From positions 3,082,501 through 3,146,500 of the forward strand of contig NZ_CP028960.1 in assembly GCF_003071365.1 (NCBI RefSeq): DNA of 64,000 nucleotides, given 5' to 3'. A program made the position numbers and the translations under genes. This document shows positions 55,165 to 64,000 of this stretch, one piece after another. This DNA comes from Methyloceanibacter sp. wino2 (GTDB taxonomy: Bacteria > Pseudomonadota > Alphaproteobacteria > Rhizobiales > Methyloligellaceae). The notes below the pieces were generated by a model, which saw only the letters and a list, made by a program, of their open reading frames with translations, was not told the DNA's origin and made no database searches. The number at the start of each line of letters is the position of its first letter. The stretch's first letter is position 1.

Positions 55165-55190
55165 GACGGCGGCGCTGTGGAAGCGCCGTC
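55165..55190 (+). terminator. Hairpin after pepA
   Basis: GACGGCG (55165-55171) pairs with CGCCGTC (55184-55190) across a 12-base loop, 16 bases after the pepA stop. There is no T run, so it is only a weak terminator candidate. An AT-rich block at about 55200-55240 follows and could carry the mazG promoter. Confidence 0.35.
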
Positions 55191-55331
55191 AGCCCACCAA
55201 GCCCCATATCCGATATTTTCCATAATATACCTTATGCGAATTCCGGGTATGGGTTGTGGGGATCTCAGGGTGCTCCCCCAAGGCCATGATCTAGCGTCTA
55301 AAATTGAACCTACAAGGTTGAGCGCTATGGG

Positions 55332-56210
55332 ATGGAATTCATGACCGGTTCGCGCATCAAACCGGACGACAAGACCTATACGCTGGCCGATCTGCTGGCC
55401 GTCATGGCGCGGCTGCGCGACCCTGAAACGGGTTGTCCGTGGGACGTGAAGCAGAGCTTCGAGAGCATCGCGCCCTACACCATCGAGGAAGCCTACGAGG
55501 TGGCCGACGCCATCGAGCGTGGCGACATGAATGGTCTGAAGGACGAGCTCGGGGATCTGCTGTTGCAGGTCGTCTACCACGCGCAACTTGCCGACGAGAC
55601 GGGCGCTTTCGCGTTCGGGGACGTCGCCGATGCCATCACCAGGAAGATGATCCGGCGGCATCCGCACGTGTTCGAGGACCCTACCCGCCGCGATGAGTTC
55701 CTAGGCTCGGGCCTGTGGGAACAGATCAAGGCTGAGGAAAAGGCGGGGCGTGGTGAAGCCACGGATGCAACCAGCATCCTCACCGATGTGCCCGTGGGCA
55801 TGCCGGGGTTGACGCGTGCAGCTAAGCTCCAGAAGCGCGCAGCAGATGTCGGGTTCGATTGGTCTGACGTCGGACTGATTATCGAGAAGGTCGAGGAAGA
55901 GCTTGCCGAGTTGAAGGACGCCATCGCCCACAACGAGCCTCAGGAGCGCATCGCGGACGAGTTCGGGGATGTAGCCTTCGTTTTGGCCAACGTGGCCAGA
56001 CATCTGCAGGTCGATCCGGAATCCGCCTTGCGGGGCACCTGCAACAAGTTCATCCGCCGGTTTCAGCACATCGAGACCGCGCTGGCCGCCGAGGGCCGCA
56101 CGCCGAAAGATGCAGATCTCGAGGAGATGGAGGCGCTTTGGAACGCGGCCAAGCTTGCGGAGAAAGCCGCGAAACAAGACCAAGACGCTTCCTGCGGGGA
56201 TTCGGAGTAG
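55332..56210 (+). CDS. mazG: MazG nucleoside triphosphate pyrophosphohydrolase
   Basis: A 292-residue house-cleaning enzyme that hydrolyses non-canonical NTPs. It has two MazG domains. The first includes CPWDVKQSFESIAPYTIEEA and LKDELGDLLLQVVYHA (acidic metal ligands EExxE/ExxD type). The second, near residues 175-235, includes WSDVGLIIEKVEEELAELKD and ERIADEFGDVAFVLAN. The C-terminus is Lys/Gln/Asp-rich. Start ATG 55332; ATG 55341 is possible. Convergent with hflX, 8 bases away. Confidence 0.94.
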   Translation: MEFMTGSRIKPDDKTYTLADLLAVMARLRDPETGCPWDVKQSFESIAPYTIEEAYEVADAIERGDMNGLKDELGDLLLQVVYHAQLADETGAFAFGDVADAITRKMIRRHPHVFEDPTRRDEFLGSGLWEQIKAEEKAGRGEATDATSILTDVPVGMPGLTRAAKLQKRAADVGFDWSDVGLIIEKVEEELAELKDAIAHNEPQERIADEFGDVAFVLANVARHLQVDPESALRGTCNKFIRRFQHIETALAAEGRTPKDADLEEMEALWNAAKLAEKAAKQDQDASCGDSE

Positions 56211-56218
56211 GGAGCCCC

Positions 56219-57631
56219 CTACTCGACCGCGGTCTGCAAGCGCGATGCACCGGCAACACGCGCGAGCTTGTCGCGCTTCTCCGGCGCCACGCGAATACGC
56301 AAGGACACAGCGCCCTCTCCAAGATCTGCGCGGCTGATCACTTCGCAGTTTTCGTAGATCCAGTTCGACAGCGCGCCTTCTTGCGGCTGCACCACGATCT
56401 CGAGAGTCTGGCGGCGTCGGTTCAGGCGGGTTTCGATTTCGGCGAGCAAGGCGTCGAGGCCCTCACCGCTCACGGCGGAGACCAGGATGGCGCCGTGCCG
56501 CGCCGCCTCGTTCCGGGCATGCTCCAGGGTGTCGGGGTCGAGTAGATCGGCCTTGTTCCAGACTTCGAGCACGCGGTCCGGCTCCTCGTCGGCGTTGATC
56601 CCGAGATCGGCGAGAACCGCGTTCACGTCCGCGCGCTGGCTCGCCGTCGCGCCGTCTGAAATGTCCCGAACATGGAGGATGAGGTCCGCCTCTTGCACCT
56701 CCTCGAGCGTCGCGCGGAACGCGGCCACGAGCGTGGTCGGCAGGTCCGAGATGAAGCCCACCGTGTCGGACAGGACGGATTTCGATCCGTTCGGCAGCTG
56801 GAGCGCGCGAATAGTGGGATCGAGCGTGGCGAACAGGATGTCCTGGGCGAGGACCTCGGCGCCGGTCAGCGTGTTGAACAGCGTGGACTTGCCGGCATTG
56901 GTGTAGCCCACCAGCGCCACGGCCGGATACGGCACGCGCTGGCGCGACTTCCGGTGCAGCGTCCGCGTTTGGCGCACGTGCTCCAGCTCGTTTTGGATCT
57001 TGGTGATGCGCTCGGAAAGCAAGCGCCGGTCGGTTTCGATCTGGGTTTCGCCGGGACCGCCGAGAAAGCCGAAGCCGCCCCGTTGCCGCTCCAGGTGGGT
57101 CCAGGAGCGAACCAGCCGGCTCTTCTGATAGACGAGATGGGCCAGCTCGACCTGCAGGCGCCCTTCCCGCGTCCTGGCGCGTTCGCCGAAGATCTCCAGG
57201 ATCAACCCGGTCCGGTCGAGCACCTTTGCCTGCCAGGCCGTTTCGAGATTGCGCTGCTGCACGGGTGTCAGTGGATGGTCGACAATGACAAGCTCGGCTT
57301 CTTCCATGCGGACGAGCCCTGCGAGCTCTTCGACCTTGCCGGATCCGAACAGGGTCGCGGGCTTCGGCTGCGGTACGGGAACGACGCCGCTGGCGCGAAT
57401 GTCGAGATCGATGGCAGCCGCGAGACCGACGGCTTCTTCGAGCCGGGCTTGCGGGGTCCGGTCCGGGGCCTCGGCACCTGCGCCGAGAGACCTTTCGCGC
57501 CGGGGCCGGCCTGCCCTCGCGTCGAGGATTGGCGCGAAGACAACCGCACGCACGCGGTGATCCGCGCGCTCCCCATTGCGTTCTCGTTGTCCCTTCTTGC
57601 TTGCGAGCTGTTTGGGGTCAGTTGGACGCAA
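56219..57631 (-). CDS. hflX: GTPase HflX
   Basis: A 470-residue ribosome-associated GTPase able to split stalled 70S. The N-terminal HflX domain (VPVPQPKPATLFGSGKVEEL, VDHPLTPVQQRNLE, GPGETQIETDRRLL) is followed by a G domain with G1 GYTNAGKSTLFN, G3 DTVGFI and G4 NKADLL. The TTG at 57631 directly follows the hfq stop codon, so it is translationally linked to hfq. The N-terminal 40 residues are Arg-rich and the true start may lie a little downstream. Confidence 0.92.
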   Translation of the reverse strand: MRPTDPKQLASKKGQRERNGERADHRVRAVVFAPILDARAGRPRRERSLGAGAEAPDRTPQARLEEAVGLAAAIDLDIRASGVVPVPQPKPATLFGSGKVEELAGLVRMEEAELVIVDHPLTPVQQRNLETAWQAKVLDRTGLILEIFGERARTREGRLQVELAHLVYQKSRLVRSWTHLERQRGGFGFLGGPGETQIETDRRLLSERITKIQNELEHVRQTRTLHRKSRQRVPYPAVALVGYTNAGKSTLFNTLTGAEVLAQDILFATLDPTIRALQLPNGSKSVLSDTVGFISDLPTTLVAAFRATLEEVQEADLILHVRDISDGATASQRADVNAVLADLGINADEEPDRVLEVWNKADLLDPDTLEHARNEAARHGAILVSAVSGEGLDALLAEIETRLNRRRQTLEIVVQPQEGALSNWIYENCEVISRADLGEGAVSLRIRVAPEKRDKLARVAGASRLQTAVE

Positions 57632-57886
57632 TTACTCCGCGGTACCTTCCGCATCGGTGATGTCGGCAAGCTGAATAGGCTGACCGGGCATGATGGTCGA
57701 AATCGCGTGCTTGTAGACGAGCTGCGAGTGTCCGTCCCGGCGCAGCAGAACGCAAAAATTGTCGAACCAAGTCACGACACCCTGAAGCTTGACGCCGTTC
57801 ACCAGAAAAATCGTGAGCGGGATCTTGGCTTTGCGAACGTGATTGAGAAAAGTGTCTTGCAAGCTTTGCGTGCGCTCTGTCGGCAT
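57632..57886 (-). CDS. hfq: RNA chaperone Hfq
   Basis: An 84-residue Sm-like protein forming a hexamer that pairs small RNAs with mRNAs. It has [20 protein letters not shown] (first helix and strand), [18 protein letters not shown] (Sm1), and YKHAIST (Sm2). ATG 57886 gives the standard N-terminus MPTERTQ; the frame extends to 57922. The 169-base gap to ntrX holds the hairpin GTCTCAA/TTGAGAC (57916-57942) in its leader. The order ntrX-hfq-hflX is common in Hyphomicrobiales. Confidence 0.96.
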   Translation of the reverse strand: MPTERTQSLQDTFLNHVRKAKIPLTIFLVNGVKLQGVVTWFDNFCVLLRRDGHSQLVYKHAISTIMPGQPIQLADITDAEGTAE

Positions 57887-58055
57887 GGGCTTGTTGTCCC
57901 TTTGGTTCACGCTTGGTCTCAAAAATGACGCCGGCTTGAGACGAACCGGCTCGTGGTCCTGTTAAGACGCAACCACAATGTGCGACCGTAAGATATTCGA
58001 CTTAGGACGAATTCCGTATGTGTGCCTCCCCCGTAAAGCGAGTCACTGAGCTATG

Positions 58056-59453
58056 CTAACGCATTGCGGCGTTTCTTTCATTCGAATTGACACCTAATGC
58101 GCGAAGTTTCCGGTGTAGTGCGGAGCGTTCCATGCCCACGAATTCGGCCGTCCGGGAGATGTTTCCGCCGAACCGGTTGACCTGGGCGAGGAGGTATTCC
58201 CGCTCGAAAATCTCGCGTGCGTCGCGCAGCGGCAGCGACATCAGGTGCTCCCCGCCTGCCCCGTTGGGCGTCAGCGGCACCGGCGAGACGATTTCGTCGG
58301 GAAGCATGTCGGCGGTGACAATGGTGTCCGCGTCGCCGCCCACGAGGATCATGAGACGCTCGACGTTGTTGCGCAGCTGACGGACGTTGCCCGGCCATTC
58401 GTGCGACTGAAGAACGGCCATGGCGTCCTCGCCGATCCGGCGTGGCGGCAGACCCGAGGCCACGGAGATTGTCTGCACGAAGTAGCGCACAAGGTCGGGC
58501 ACGTCCTCGCGGCGCTCGGAGAGCCCCGGGATGCGGATCGGCACCACGTTGAGGCGGTGGTAGAGGTCCTCGCGTAGGCGCCCTGCCGAAATCTCCTTCT
58601 GGAGGTCGTGGCTGGTCGAGGAGACCACGCGCACGTCCACGTGGACCTTGGTGCCACCCCCGAGGCGCTGGAAGCGCTGTTCGACCAGCACCCGCAGGAT
58701 CTTGGCTTGGGTCTCAAGCGGCATGTCGGCGACTTCGTCGATATAGAGCGTGCCGCCATGGGCCTCTTCGAGCGCACCGACCTTTCGGGGGCCCGAGCCC
58801 GTCCCCTCCTCCGTTCCGAAGAGTTCGAGTTCCATCCGCTCCGGGACCATCGCGGCCGCGTTGAGGACGACGAACGGCCCGTCGGCCCGGTGTGACTTGG
58901 CGTGCATCACCCGCGCGGCGAGTTCCTTGCCGCAACCGGAGGGGCCGCTAATCAGCACGCGGCTATTCGTAGGCGCGACCTTCTCGATGGCCTGCTGCAG
59001 CTGGCCGATGGCGGCGGATTTGCCGATCATGTCGGAGGAATAGGAACTGCGCTCCCGCAATTCTCTGTTCTCGCGCTTCAGCTTCGAGGTCTCGAGCGCA
59101 CGCGCAGTGATGAGCACCAGCCGGTCGGCCTTGAAGGGCTTTTCGATATAGTCGTAGGCGCCCCGCTGGATGGCTGACACGGCCGTCTCGATATTGCCGT
59201 GGCCGCTTATGATTATGACGGGCAGATCCGGATGGGCCTTCTTGATCTCCTCCAGAAGATCGAGGCCGTCGAGCCGCGAGCCTTGGAGCCAGATGTCGAG
59301 AATGACGAGCGAGGGCCGCCGCTCCTCGATGGCCTGCAGTGTTTCGTCGCTGTCCTTCGCGAGCCGTGTGCCGTGACCCTCGTCCTCCAGGATGCCGGAA
59401 ATGAGCTCCCTGATATCGGCCTCGTCGTCGACGATCAGGATGTCAGACGCCAT
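58056..59453 (-). CDS. ntrX: Nitrogen response regulator NtrX
   Basis: A 465-residue two-component regulator. Receiver domain about 1-120 with phospho-acceptor Asp53 (LVILDIWLQG). AAA+ domain with Walker A GPSGCGKE. The expected GAFTGA loop is replaced by a segment around GTEEGTGSGPRKVGALEEAH, so contact with sigma-54 is doubtful. The C-terminal Fis-type helix-turn-helix is NISRTAEFVGMERSALHRKL. Its ATG lies 11 bases inside the end of ntrY. Partner kinase: NtrY. Confidence 0.93.
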   Translation of the reverse strand: MASDILIVDDEADIRELISGILEDEGHGTRLAKDSDETLQAIEERRPSLVILDIWLQGSRLDGLDLLEEIKKAHPDLPVIIISGHGNIETAVSAIQRGAYDYIEKPFKADRLVLITARALETSKLKRENRELRERSSYSSDMIGKSAAIGQLQQAIEKVAPTNSRVLISGPSGCGKELAARVMHAKSHRADGPFVVLNAAAMVPERMELELFGTEEGTGSGPRKVGALEEAHGGTLYIDEVADMPLETQAKILRVLVEQRFQRLGGGTKVHVDVRVVSSTSHDLQKEISAGRLREDLYHRLNVVPIRIPGLSERREDVPDLVRYFVQTISVASGLPPRRIGEDAMAVLQSHEWPGNVRQLRNNVERLMILVGGDADTIVTADMLPDEIVSPVPLTPNGAGGEHLMSLPLRDAREIFEREYLLAQVNRFGGNISRTAEFVGMERSALHRKLRALGVNSNERNAAMR

Positions 59454-61803
59454 GAGTTACTTCCTCTTCTTCGGCAGACTTTTGACTCGTCTCGGGCTCG
59501 GATGCGGACTCAACGGCAACGTCCTTGTCCGTATCCTCGCGCGTCACGATCGGCAGATCGATCAGCACCGATGCCCCCTCCACTTTGCCGCCGCGCTTCG
59601 GAGCATCGGCCAGCCGCAATTTGCCTCCGTGCTGCTCGGTGATGCGCTGCACGATGGCCAATCCAAGTCCCGTGCCTTTGACACGGGTCGTCATGTAAGG
59701 CTCGATCAGACGGTCACGGTCCTCCTTGGGCAGGCCGCAACCGTTGTCGATGATCGTGATGTGAACGCGGTCGCCCTTGGCGGCCACCGTCGCGGTGATC
59801 TCGCCGGTTCCCGCGCGGTCTGGATCGTTTTCGATCGCCGTATCGATGCCTTCGCTCGCGTTCTTCACCAGGTTGGTCACGGCCTGGGTGAGCAAGCGCT
59901 GGTCGGACATGGTCTTGACCGGCTTGTCAGGAAGGTCGAGCGTGAAATCGATGTCCGGGCGGCTCACCTGGAACAGGAAGACGGCCTCACGCACGATCTC
60001 ACGCACGTCATGCAATTCCATCACGGGCTTCGGCATTCGGGCAAAGGCGGAGAACTCGTCCACCATCCGGCCGATGTCCGACACTTGGCGCACGATCGTG
60101 TCCGTGCACTGTTCGAAGATTTCGCGGTCCTCGGTAATGACCTTCCCGTATTTCCGGCGAATTCGTTCGGCGGATAGCTGAATCGGCGTGAGCGGGTTCT
60201 TGATCTCGTGCGCGATGCGGCGCGCGACGTCGGCCCAGGCGGTGGAGCGCTGCGCAATGACCAGCTCCGTTATGTCGTCGAAGGTGACGACGTAGCCCTG
60301 CCCGTCGCCCTCACTCGTCACACGGACCGCGAAATTGCGCTCCGACCCGCGACGGCGCAGCGTGATTTGATCGGTTCCCGGGCGCCGCGCCGGCTTGCGG
60401 GCGCGCTTGAGCTGCGGCCCGAACTCGGGGACGGCGTCGGCCAGCTGCGTCCCGATAAGGTCGTCCCCCTTCAGGCCAAGGAGTTCCTCCGCCGATGGGT
60501 TCACGAGGTTCACGGTGCCGTCTGCATCGACGCCGACGACACCTGCGGTGACGCCGGAGAGCACGGCAGACATGAAGCGGTTGTGTTCGTCGAGTGTCGC
60601 GTTGGCGCCCACCAATTCATCGCGCTGGGTCTTGAGCTCGGAGGCCATGGTGTTGAACGTCGAGCCGAGCACCGCGAGATCACCGTCGGCCGGGTTCACG
60701 CGCACCTTCACCCCGAGATTGCCGTGGCTGATCTCCTCGGCGGCACCCATCAGTTGACCGATCGGGGCCACCAGGCGGTTGGCGAACCACATGCCGATCC
60801 AGATCGCGGACAACAGCAGCGTCAGCGCGATGGTGACATACATGAGGCCGAAGGCGACCTGCACACCGGCGCGCCGTTGCTCGAGCAATTGGTACTCGGC
60901 GACATTGGCGCGCGTTGCGCGCAGCTGCTGCAGCACGCGCGCGTTCACCGGGCGGATGACGTAGAGGTAAGTGTCGTCGAAATTGTCCAAGCTCTTGATC
61001 GCGCCGACCAGGCTGGTCTTGCCGGGCGCGATCACGATGACCTGCCCTTTCTTGGCAAGGTCCATCGCTTCGGCCGGCGGCGCGCGATAGGGAATGTTGG
61101 GCATGGAGGCAGCCGTCGCCAGCATCTTGCCTTTGCTGTCGATCAGATAGGCCGCCGGGATGGCACGGATGCCGGCCTGGGCGCGCAGGAAGCTTCCGAA
61201 GCCTTGCGGCCGTGCCCGGACGAGTTCCACGGCCTCGTCGATGTCCTTGGCCATGCCGACCGTGTCGGCGCGGATGACCTGGCCGTGCTCCTGAAGATAG
61301 GCCGTGGCCACGTCGATCGAATTCTGGATGATCGATTTCGTGCGGCTCGAGAACCAGTGATCGAGGCCGCGGTCGAGCGACACGCTGGCGAAAATCGCAA
61401 GAGCGATCGCGGGGACGACGGCAATAACGCTGAATAGGCTGACGATCCGAACGTGAAGCTGGGCGCCAGCTTCGTGACGCCGCCTGGCGAGCCACAGGCC
61501 CGTCACCTGCCAGGCAATCAGCCCCAGCATGGCGACCACGAGCACCGCATTGATGAGCAAGGTGGTGACGACCACCTGCTGCGTCGGCACGATCGGCGTC
61601 AGGCCCGTCAGAACCAGGTAGGTGGCTAGTCCCGCACAGAGGGACAGCACCATGATGATCAGGCCGAGTGTGAATTGAAGGCGCCGGCGCTTGGCCGGAA
61701 CCGTGGTCTGCCCCTCAGGATCGCGCTCACGCGCGACTTTTGGTGGAGCGGATAACTTGCTGCCTGCCTTAGTTATTTTCGTATCTGGCTCGGGGTCGCG
61801 CAA
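59443..61803 (-). CDS. ntrY: Nitrogen sensor kinase NtrY
   Basis: A 786-residue membrane histidine kinase. Hydrophobic segments lie near residues 45-67, 80-108, 125-150 and 315-335. A HAMP linker follows, then a PAS domain (about 400-500), the phospho-acceptor His in RRIAHEIKNPLTPIQ (about 530), and the ATPase motifs NLVKNASEG, DNGCGLP and GTGLGLAIV. Start is TTG 61803 with GGGAGGGAGAG about 9 bases upstream. It senses an unknown periplasmic or redox-linked signal in relatives. It overlaps ntrX. Confidence 0.94.
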   Translation of the reverse strand: MRDPEPDTKITKAGSKLSAPPKVARERDPEGQTTVPAKRRRLQFTLGLIIMVLSLCAGLATYLVLTGLTPIVPTQQVVVTTLLINAVLVVAMLGLIAWQVTGLWLARRRHEAGAQLHVRIVSLFSVIAVVPAIALAIFASVSLDRGLDHWFSSRTKSIIQNSIDVATAYLQEHGQVIRADTVGMAKDIDEAVELVRARPQGFGSFLRAQAGIRAIPAAYLIDSKGKMLATAASMPNIPYRAPPAEAMDLAKKGQVIVIAPGKTSLVGAIKSLDNFDDTYLYVIRPVNARVLQQLRATRANVAEYQLLEQRRAGVQVAFGLMYVTIALTLLLSAIWIGMWFANRLVAPIGQLMGAAEEISHGNLGVKVRVNPADGDLAVLGSTFNTMASELKTQRDELVGANATLDEHNRFMSAVLSGVTAGVVGVDADGTVNLVNPSAEELLGLKGDDLIGTQLADAVPEFGPQLKRARKPARRPGTDQITLRRRGSERNFAVRVTSEGDGQGYVVTFDDITELVIAQRSTAWADVARRIAHEIKNPLTPIQLSAERIRRKYGKVITEDREIFEQCTDTIVRQVSDIGRMVDEFSAFARMPKPVMELHDVREIVREAVFLFQVSRPDIDFTLDLPDKPVKTMSDQRLLTQAVTNLVKNASEGIDTAIENDPDRAGTGEITATVAAKGDRVHITIIDNGCGLPKEDRDRLIEPYMTTRVKGTGLGLAIVQRITEQHGGKLRLADAPKRGGKVEGASVLIDLPIVTREDTDKDVAVESASEPETSQKSAEEEEVTHGV

Positions 61804-61982
61804 GGTGTGCTGCTCTCCCTCCCAAGTCCCTGGTTCGGTTCGGGCCGATTGTCATCCGTGCGGCATTTTGACCACAGGCATGATGCAATAAGATCACAAT
61901 GTGGCGCTTTGGCGACAGGCGGACGGTGCATGACTGTACGCGCCCCGAAGGACATGCACCGCGGTCATATGGGATGCGGGAG

Positions 61983-62000
61983 TAGCCCTGACCAGGGCTA
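61983..62000 (-). other. Palindrome at the end of ntrC
   Basis: TAGCCCTG (61983-61990) and CAGGGCTA (61993-62000) form an 8-base inverted repeat with only 2 bases between. It overlaps the ntrC stop codon. No T run follows, so it might aid transcript end formation or be a protein site ahead of ntrY. The 194-base gap holds no other gene. Confidence 0.35.
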
Positions 62001-63443
62001 GGCGGCGGGAGTCCGGATGACTTTGATCCCGAGGTCGCGGATCTTCTTGCGCAACGTGTTGCGGTTCACGCCCAATAGATCGGCGGCGCGAATCTGATTG
62101 CCGCGGGTCGCGGCCAAGGCCGCCGTGATCAGGGGCGATTCAACCTTTCGCAGGATCCTCGTGTAGAGCCCGGCCGGCGGCAGCTCCTGGCCGAAGCTCA
62201 TGAAGTAGTCGCTGAGGTAGCGCTCCACCGCTTCGGACAAATCCGCCGCGGCCTCGGGCGTATCGCTGAACGAGGCCGCGCGCGCGGTCGGTGCGAACTC
62301 GCTTTCCACCATGTCGACGGTCACGATGTCCTGGGTGTAGATGGCCGACAGTCGGCGGACCAGGTTCTCGAGCTCACGCACATTGCCCGGCCAGTTATGC
62401 CGCTTGAGCCTCTCGATCGCACCGGCTTCGAAGCTCTTGGGCGGCAGCCCCTCTTTCTCGGCGATCGCGAGGAAGTGGCGCACGAGGTCGGGAATGTCCT
62501 CAAGCCGTTCGCGCAAGGGCGGCAAGCGCAGCGGCACGACGTTCAGCCGGTAGTAGAGATCCTCGCGGAACAAACCTTGATCGATCTGCTGCTGCAGGTC
62601 GCGGTTTGTCGCGGCGATGATCCGGACATTGGTTCGGATGGGTGTTCGTCCGCCCACGGTCGTGTACTCGCCTTCCTGCAGCACGCGTAGGAGACGCGTT
62701 TGCGCCTCCATCGGCATATCGCCGATCTCGTCCAGGAAGAGCGTGCCGCCTTCGGCCTGCTCGAAACGGCCCACATGACGGGTCTGCGCCCCAGTGAAGG
62801 CCCCCTTCTCGTGTCCGAACAACTCGGATTCGATGAGTTCCCGCGGAATGGCCGCCATGTTGATGGCCACGAACGGGCCGTTCCGCCGTTTGCCGTATTC
62901 GTGCAGCGCGCGCGAGACGAGTTCCTTGCCGGTGCCGGACTCGCCCGTGATCATGACGGTGAGGTCGGTTTGGGTCAGACGCGCCAGGACGCGATAGATG
63001 TCCTGCATCGCCGGGCAGCGCCCGATCAGTGGCATGCCGTCCGAGGACTCGGCGGAGAGCGGCTGGACCTTCTTGCGCGGCTCCGCCAGTGCGCGGCTCA
63101 CGACCGAAATCAGCTCGTTCAAATCGAACGGCTTGGGCAGGTATTCGTAAGCCCCCCGCTCTGCCGCTGTTACGGCCGTCATGAAGGTGTTCTGGGCGCT
63201 CATGACGACGATCGGTAGGTCCGGCCGCAGCTTCTTGATGCGCGGAATCAAATCGAACGCGCTTTCGTCCGGCATCACCACGTCGGTGATGATGAGGTCC
63301 CCGTCACCTTGGCTGACCCAACGCCACAGTGTCGCCGCGTTGCCGGTCGCGCGCGGCGCATAGCCTGCGCGGGCAAGGGCCTGGTTCAGGACCGTTCGGA
63401 TTGCCGCGTCGTCGTCGGCGATCAGGATATTGCCTTTTCCCAT
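61998..63443 (-). CDS. ntrC: Nitrogen regulator NtrC
   Basis: A 481-residue sigma-54 activator. Receiver with Asp54 ([11 protein letters not shown]). AAA+ domain with Walker A GESGTGKE, the sigma-54 contact loop GAFTGA (in [14 protein letters not shown]), and Walker [12 protein letters not shown]-terminal helix-turn-helix [20 protein letters not shown]. Controlled by NtrB phosphorylation when nitrogen is limiting. It follows ntrB by 15 bases. Confidence 0.96.
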   Translation of the reverse strand: MGKGNILIADDDAAIRTVLNQALARAGYAPRATGNAATLWRWVSQGDGDLIITDVVMPDESAFDLIPRIKKLRPDLPIVVMSAQNTFMTAVTAAERGAYEYLPKPFDLNELISVVSRALAEPRKKVQPLSAESSDGMPLIGRCPAMQDIYRVLARLTQTDLTVMITGESGTGKELVSRALHEYGKRRNGPFVAINMAAIPRELIESELFGHEKGAFTGAQTRHVGRFEQAEGGTLFLDEIGDMPMEAQTRLLRVLQEGEYTTVGGRTPIRTNVRIIAATNRDLQQQIDQGLFREDLYYRLNVVPLRLPPLRERLEDIPDLVRHFLAIAEKEGLPPKSFEAGAIERLKRHNWPGNVRELENLVRRLSAIYTQDIVTVDMVESEFAPTARAASFSDTPEAAADLSEAVERYLSDYFMSFGQELPPAGLYTRILRKVESPLITAALAATRGNQIRAADLLGVNRNTLRKKIRDLGIKVIRTPAA

Positions 63444-63458
63444 ACTTCGGTCTGTCTC

Positions 63459-64000
63459 TTAGATATGTGCTTCGTCTTGTTCCGCTGTTTCGGCGGCCCG
63501 CGTTGTCCCATCGCGGCTCGCCATCGGCATCAGTGCACGGAACACTGTGTAGCGCGGCCGTGAATCGCACTCGATGATGCCGCCGTGGTCCCCGATGATC
63601 TTCGCGACCAGGGCAAGGCCGAGGCCCGTCCCGGAAGGCTTCGTGGAGACGAACGGGTCGAACAGGTGTTGAATCAGGTCGGCGGGAACGCCGCTGCCAT
63701 TGTCCTCGACGGCGATTTCCAGCGGGAGGCTCACACGGGCCTGACTTCCCGGCACCGAAAGCCTCACGCCGGGGCGGAACGCGGTCGACAAGGTGATTTG
63801 ACCGTCTTTGCGGGAGTCGCCGATCGCCTCGGCGGCATTCTTAACGAGGTTCAGGAACACCTGCACGAGCTTGTCGCGGCTGCCGGGCACCGGCGGAAGC
63901 GACGGATCGTAATTCTCGACGATCTTGATGTGGCTGGCGAAGCCCGTCGAAGCCACCTGCTTCACATGGTCGAGTACGTCGTGAATGTTCACAGGTTCCC
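63459..64000 (-). CDS. ntrB: NtrB, nitrogen sensor kinase (C-terminal part)
   Basis: The 3' 180 codons of ntrB; the frame is open to the right window edge. The part seen is the ATP-binding module: [19 protein letters not shown] (N box), [12 protein letters not shown] (G1), [19 protein letters not shown] (F and G2). The upstream PAS and His-containing domains lie outside the window. An internal GTG at 63992 is not the true start. It controls NtrC, the next gene. Confidence 0.95.
   Translation of the reverse strand, partial: EPVNIHDVLDHVKQVASTGFASHIKIVENYDPSLPPVPGSRDKLVQVFLNLVKNAAEAIGDSRKDGQITLSTAFRPGVRLSVPGSQARVSLPLEIAVEDNGSGVPADLIQHLFDPFVSTKPSGTGLGLALVAKIIGDHGGIIECDSRPRYTVFRALMPMASRDGTTRAAETAEQDEAHI

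Noticed and set aside
1-64000. CRISPR, prophage, insertion sequence or rRNA
   Set aside because: I looked for spaced short repeats, transposase or integrase motifs, terminal inverted repeats and rRNA signatures and saw none.

Overview
This is 64 kb of GC-rich alphaproteobacterial chromosome. Gene content and order point to the Hyphomicrobiales (Rhizobiales): tmk-holB-metG, cvpA-purF, radA/alr/dnaB, rplI-rpsR-rpsF, fabD-fabG-acpP-fabF-mltG-yicC-gmk, lptF-lptG-lptD-surA-pdxA-rsmA, hfq-hflX and ntrBC-ntrYX all fit that order. A more exact placement (for example a Hyphomicrobium or Methyloceanibacter relative) is a guess. I see no rRNA, CRISPR array, insertion sequence, integrase or phage gene. 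There is one tRNA, tRNA-Ser(GCT).

Layout. 1-7.6 kb: the end of gatB, a quinone oxidoreductase, a GT-C mannosyl/arabinosyltransferase-like membrane protein, a Sel1-repeat protein, a Cys-rich secreted protein, tRNA-Ser, small membrane proteins and an acetamidase/formamidase. 7.6-11.9 kb: lon and an Hsp20 chaperone read as one minus-strand unit, preceded by a secreted protein of unknown role. 12-18.3 kb: the most unusual region, with three secreted FecR-domain proteins and a TPR plus beta-barrel outer-membrane protein resembling Slam. Two of the FecR proteins carry C-terminal domains that look like TbpB/hemophilin-type barrels. 18.6-27.6 kb: rlpA, a D,D-carboxypeptidase, tmk, holB, metG, a small inserted group of unknown genes, tatD and a metallo-hydrolase. 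27.6-38.6 kb (minus strand): SDR, purF, cvpA, radA, alr, dnaB, a frameshifted cfa, rplI, a DUF2232-like membrane protein, rpsR and rpsF. 38.9-45.7 kb (plus): fatty-acid synthesis genes, then mltG, yicC and gmk. 45.8-53.3 kb (minus): rsmA, pdxA, a frameshifted surA, lptD, lptG and lptF. 53.6-64 kb: pepA and mazG, then hflX, hfq, ntrX, ntrY, ntrC and the end of ntrB on the minus strand.

How it works together. Most of the window is envelope building (LPS transport, fatty acids, peptidoglycan), DNA replication, translation and nitrogen control. Many neighbours are translationally coupled through 1-11 base overlaps: tatD/MBL, purF/SDR, dnaB/alr, rpsF/rpsR, pdxA/rsmA, lptG/lptD, ntrY/ntrX. The accessory signal is the FecR-barrel/Slam-like locus, which I interpret as a dedicated two-step secretion system for non-lipidated surface or secreted proteins.

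Two normally conserved genes, cfa and surA, are each broken by one apparent single-base loss next to G/C runs. Sequencing error must be excluded before either is treated as a true pseudogene.
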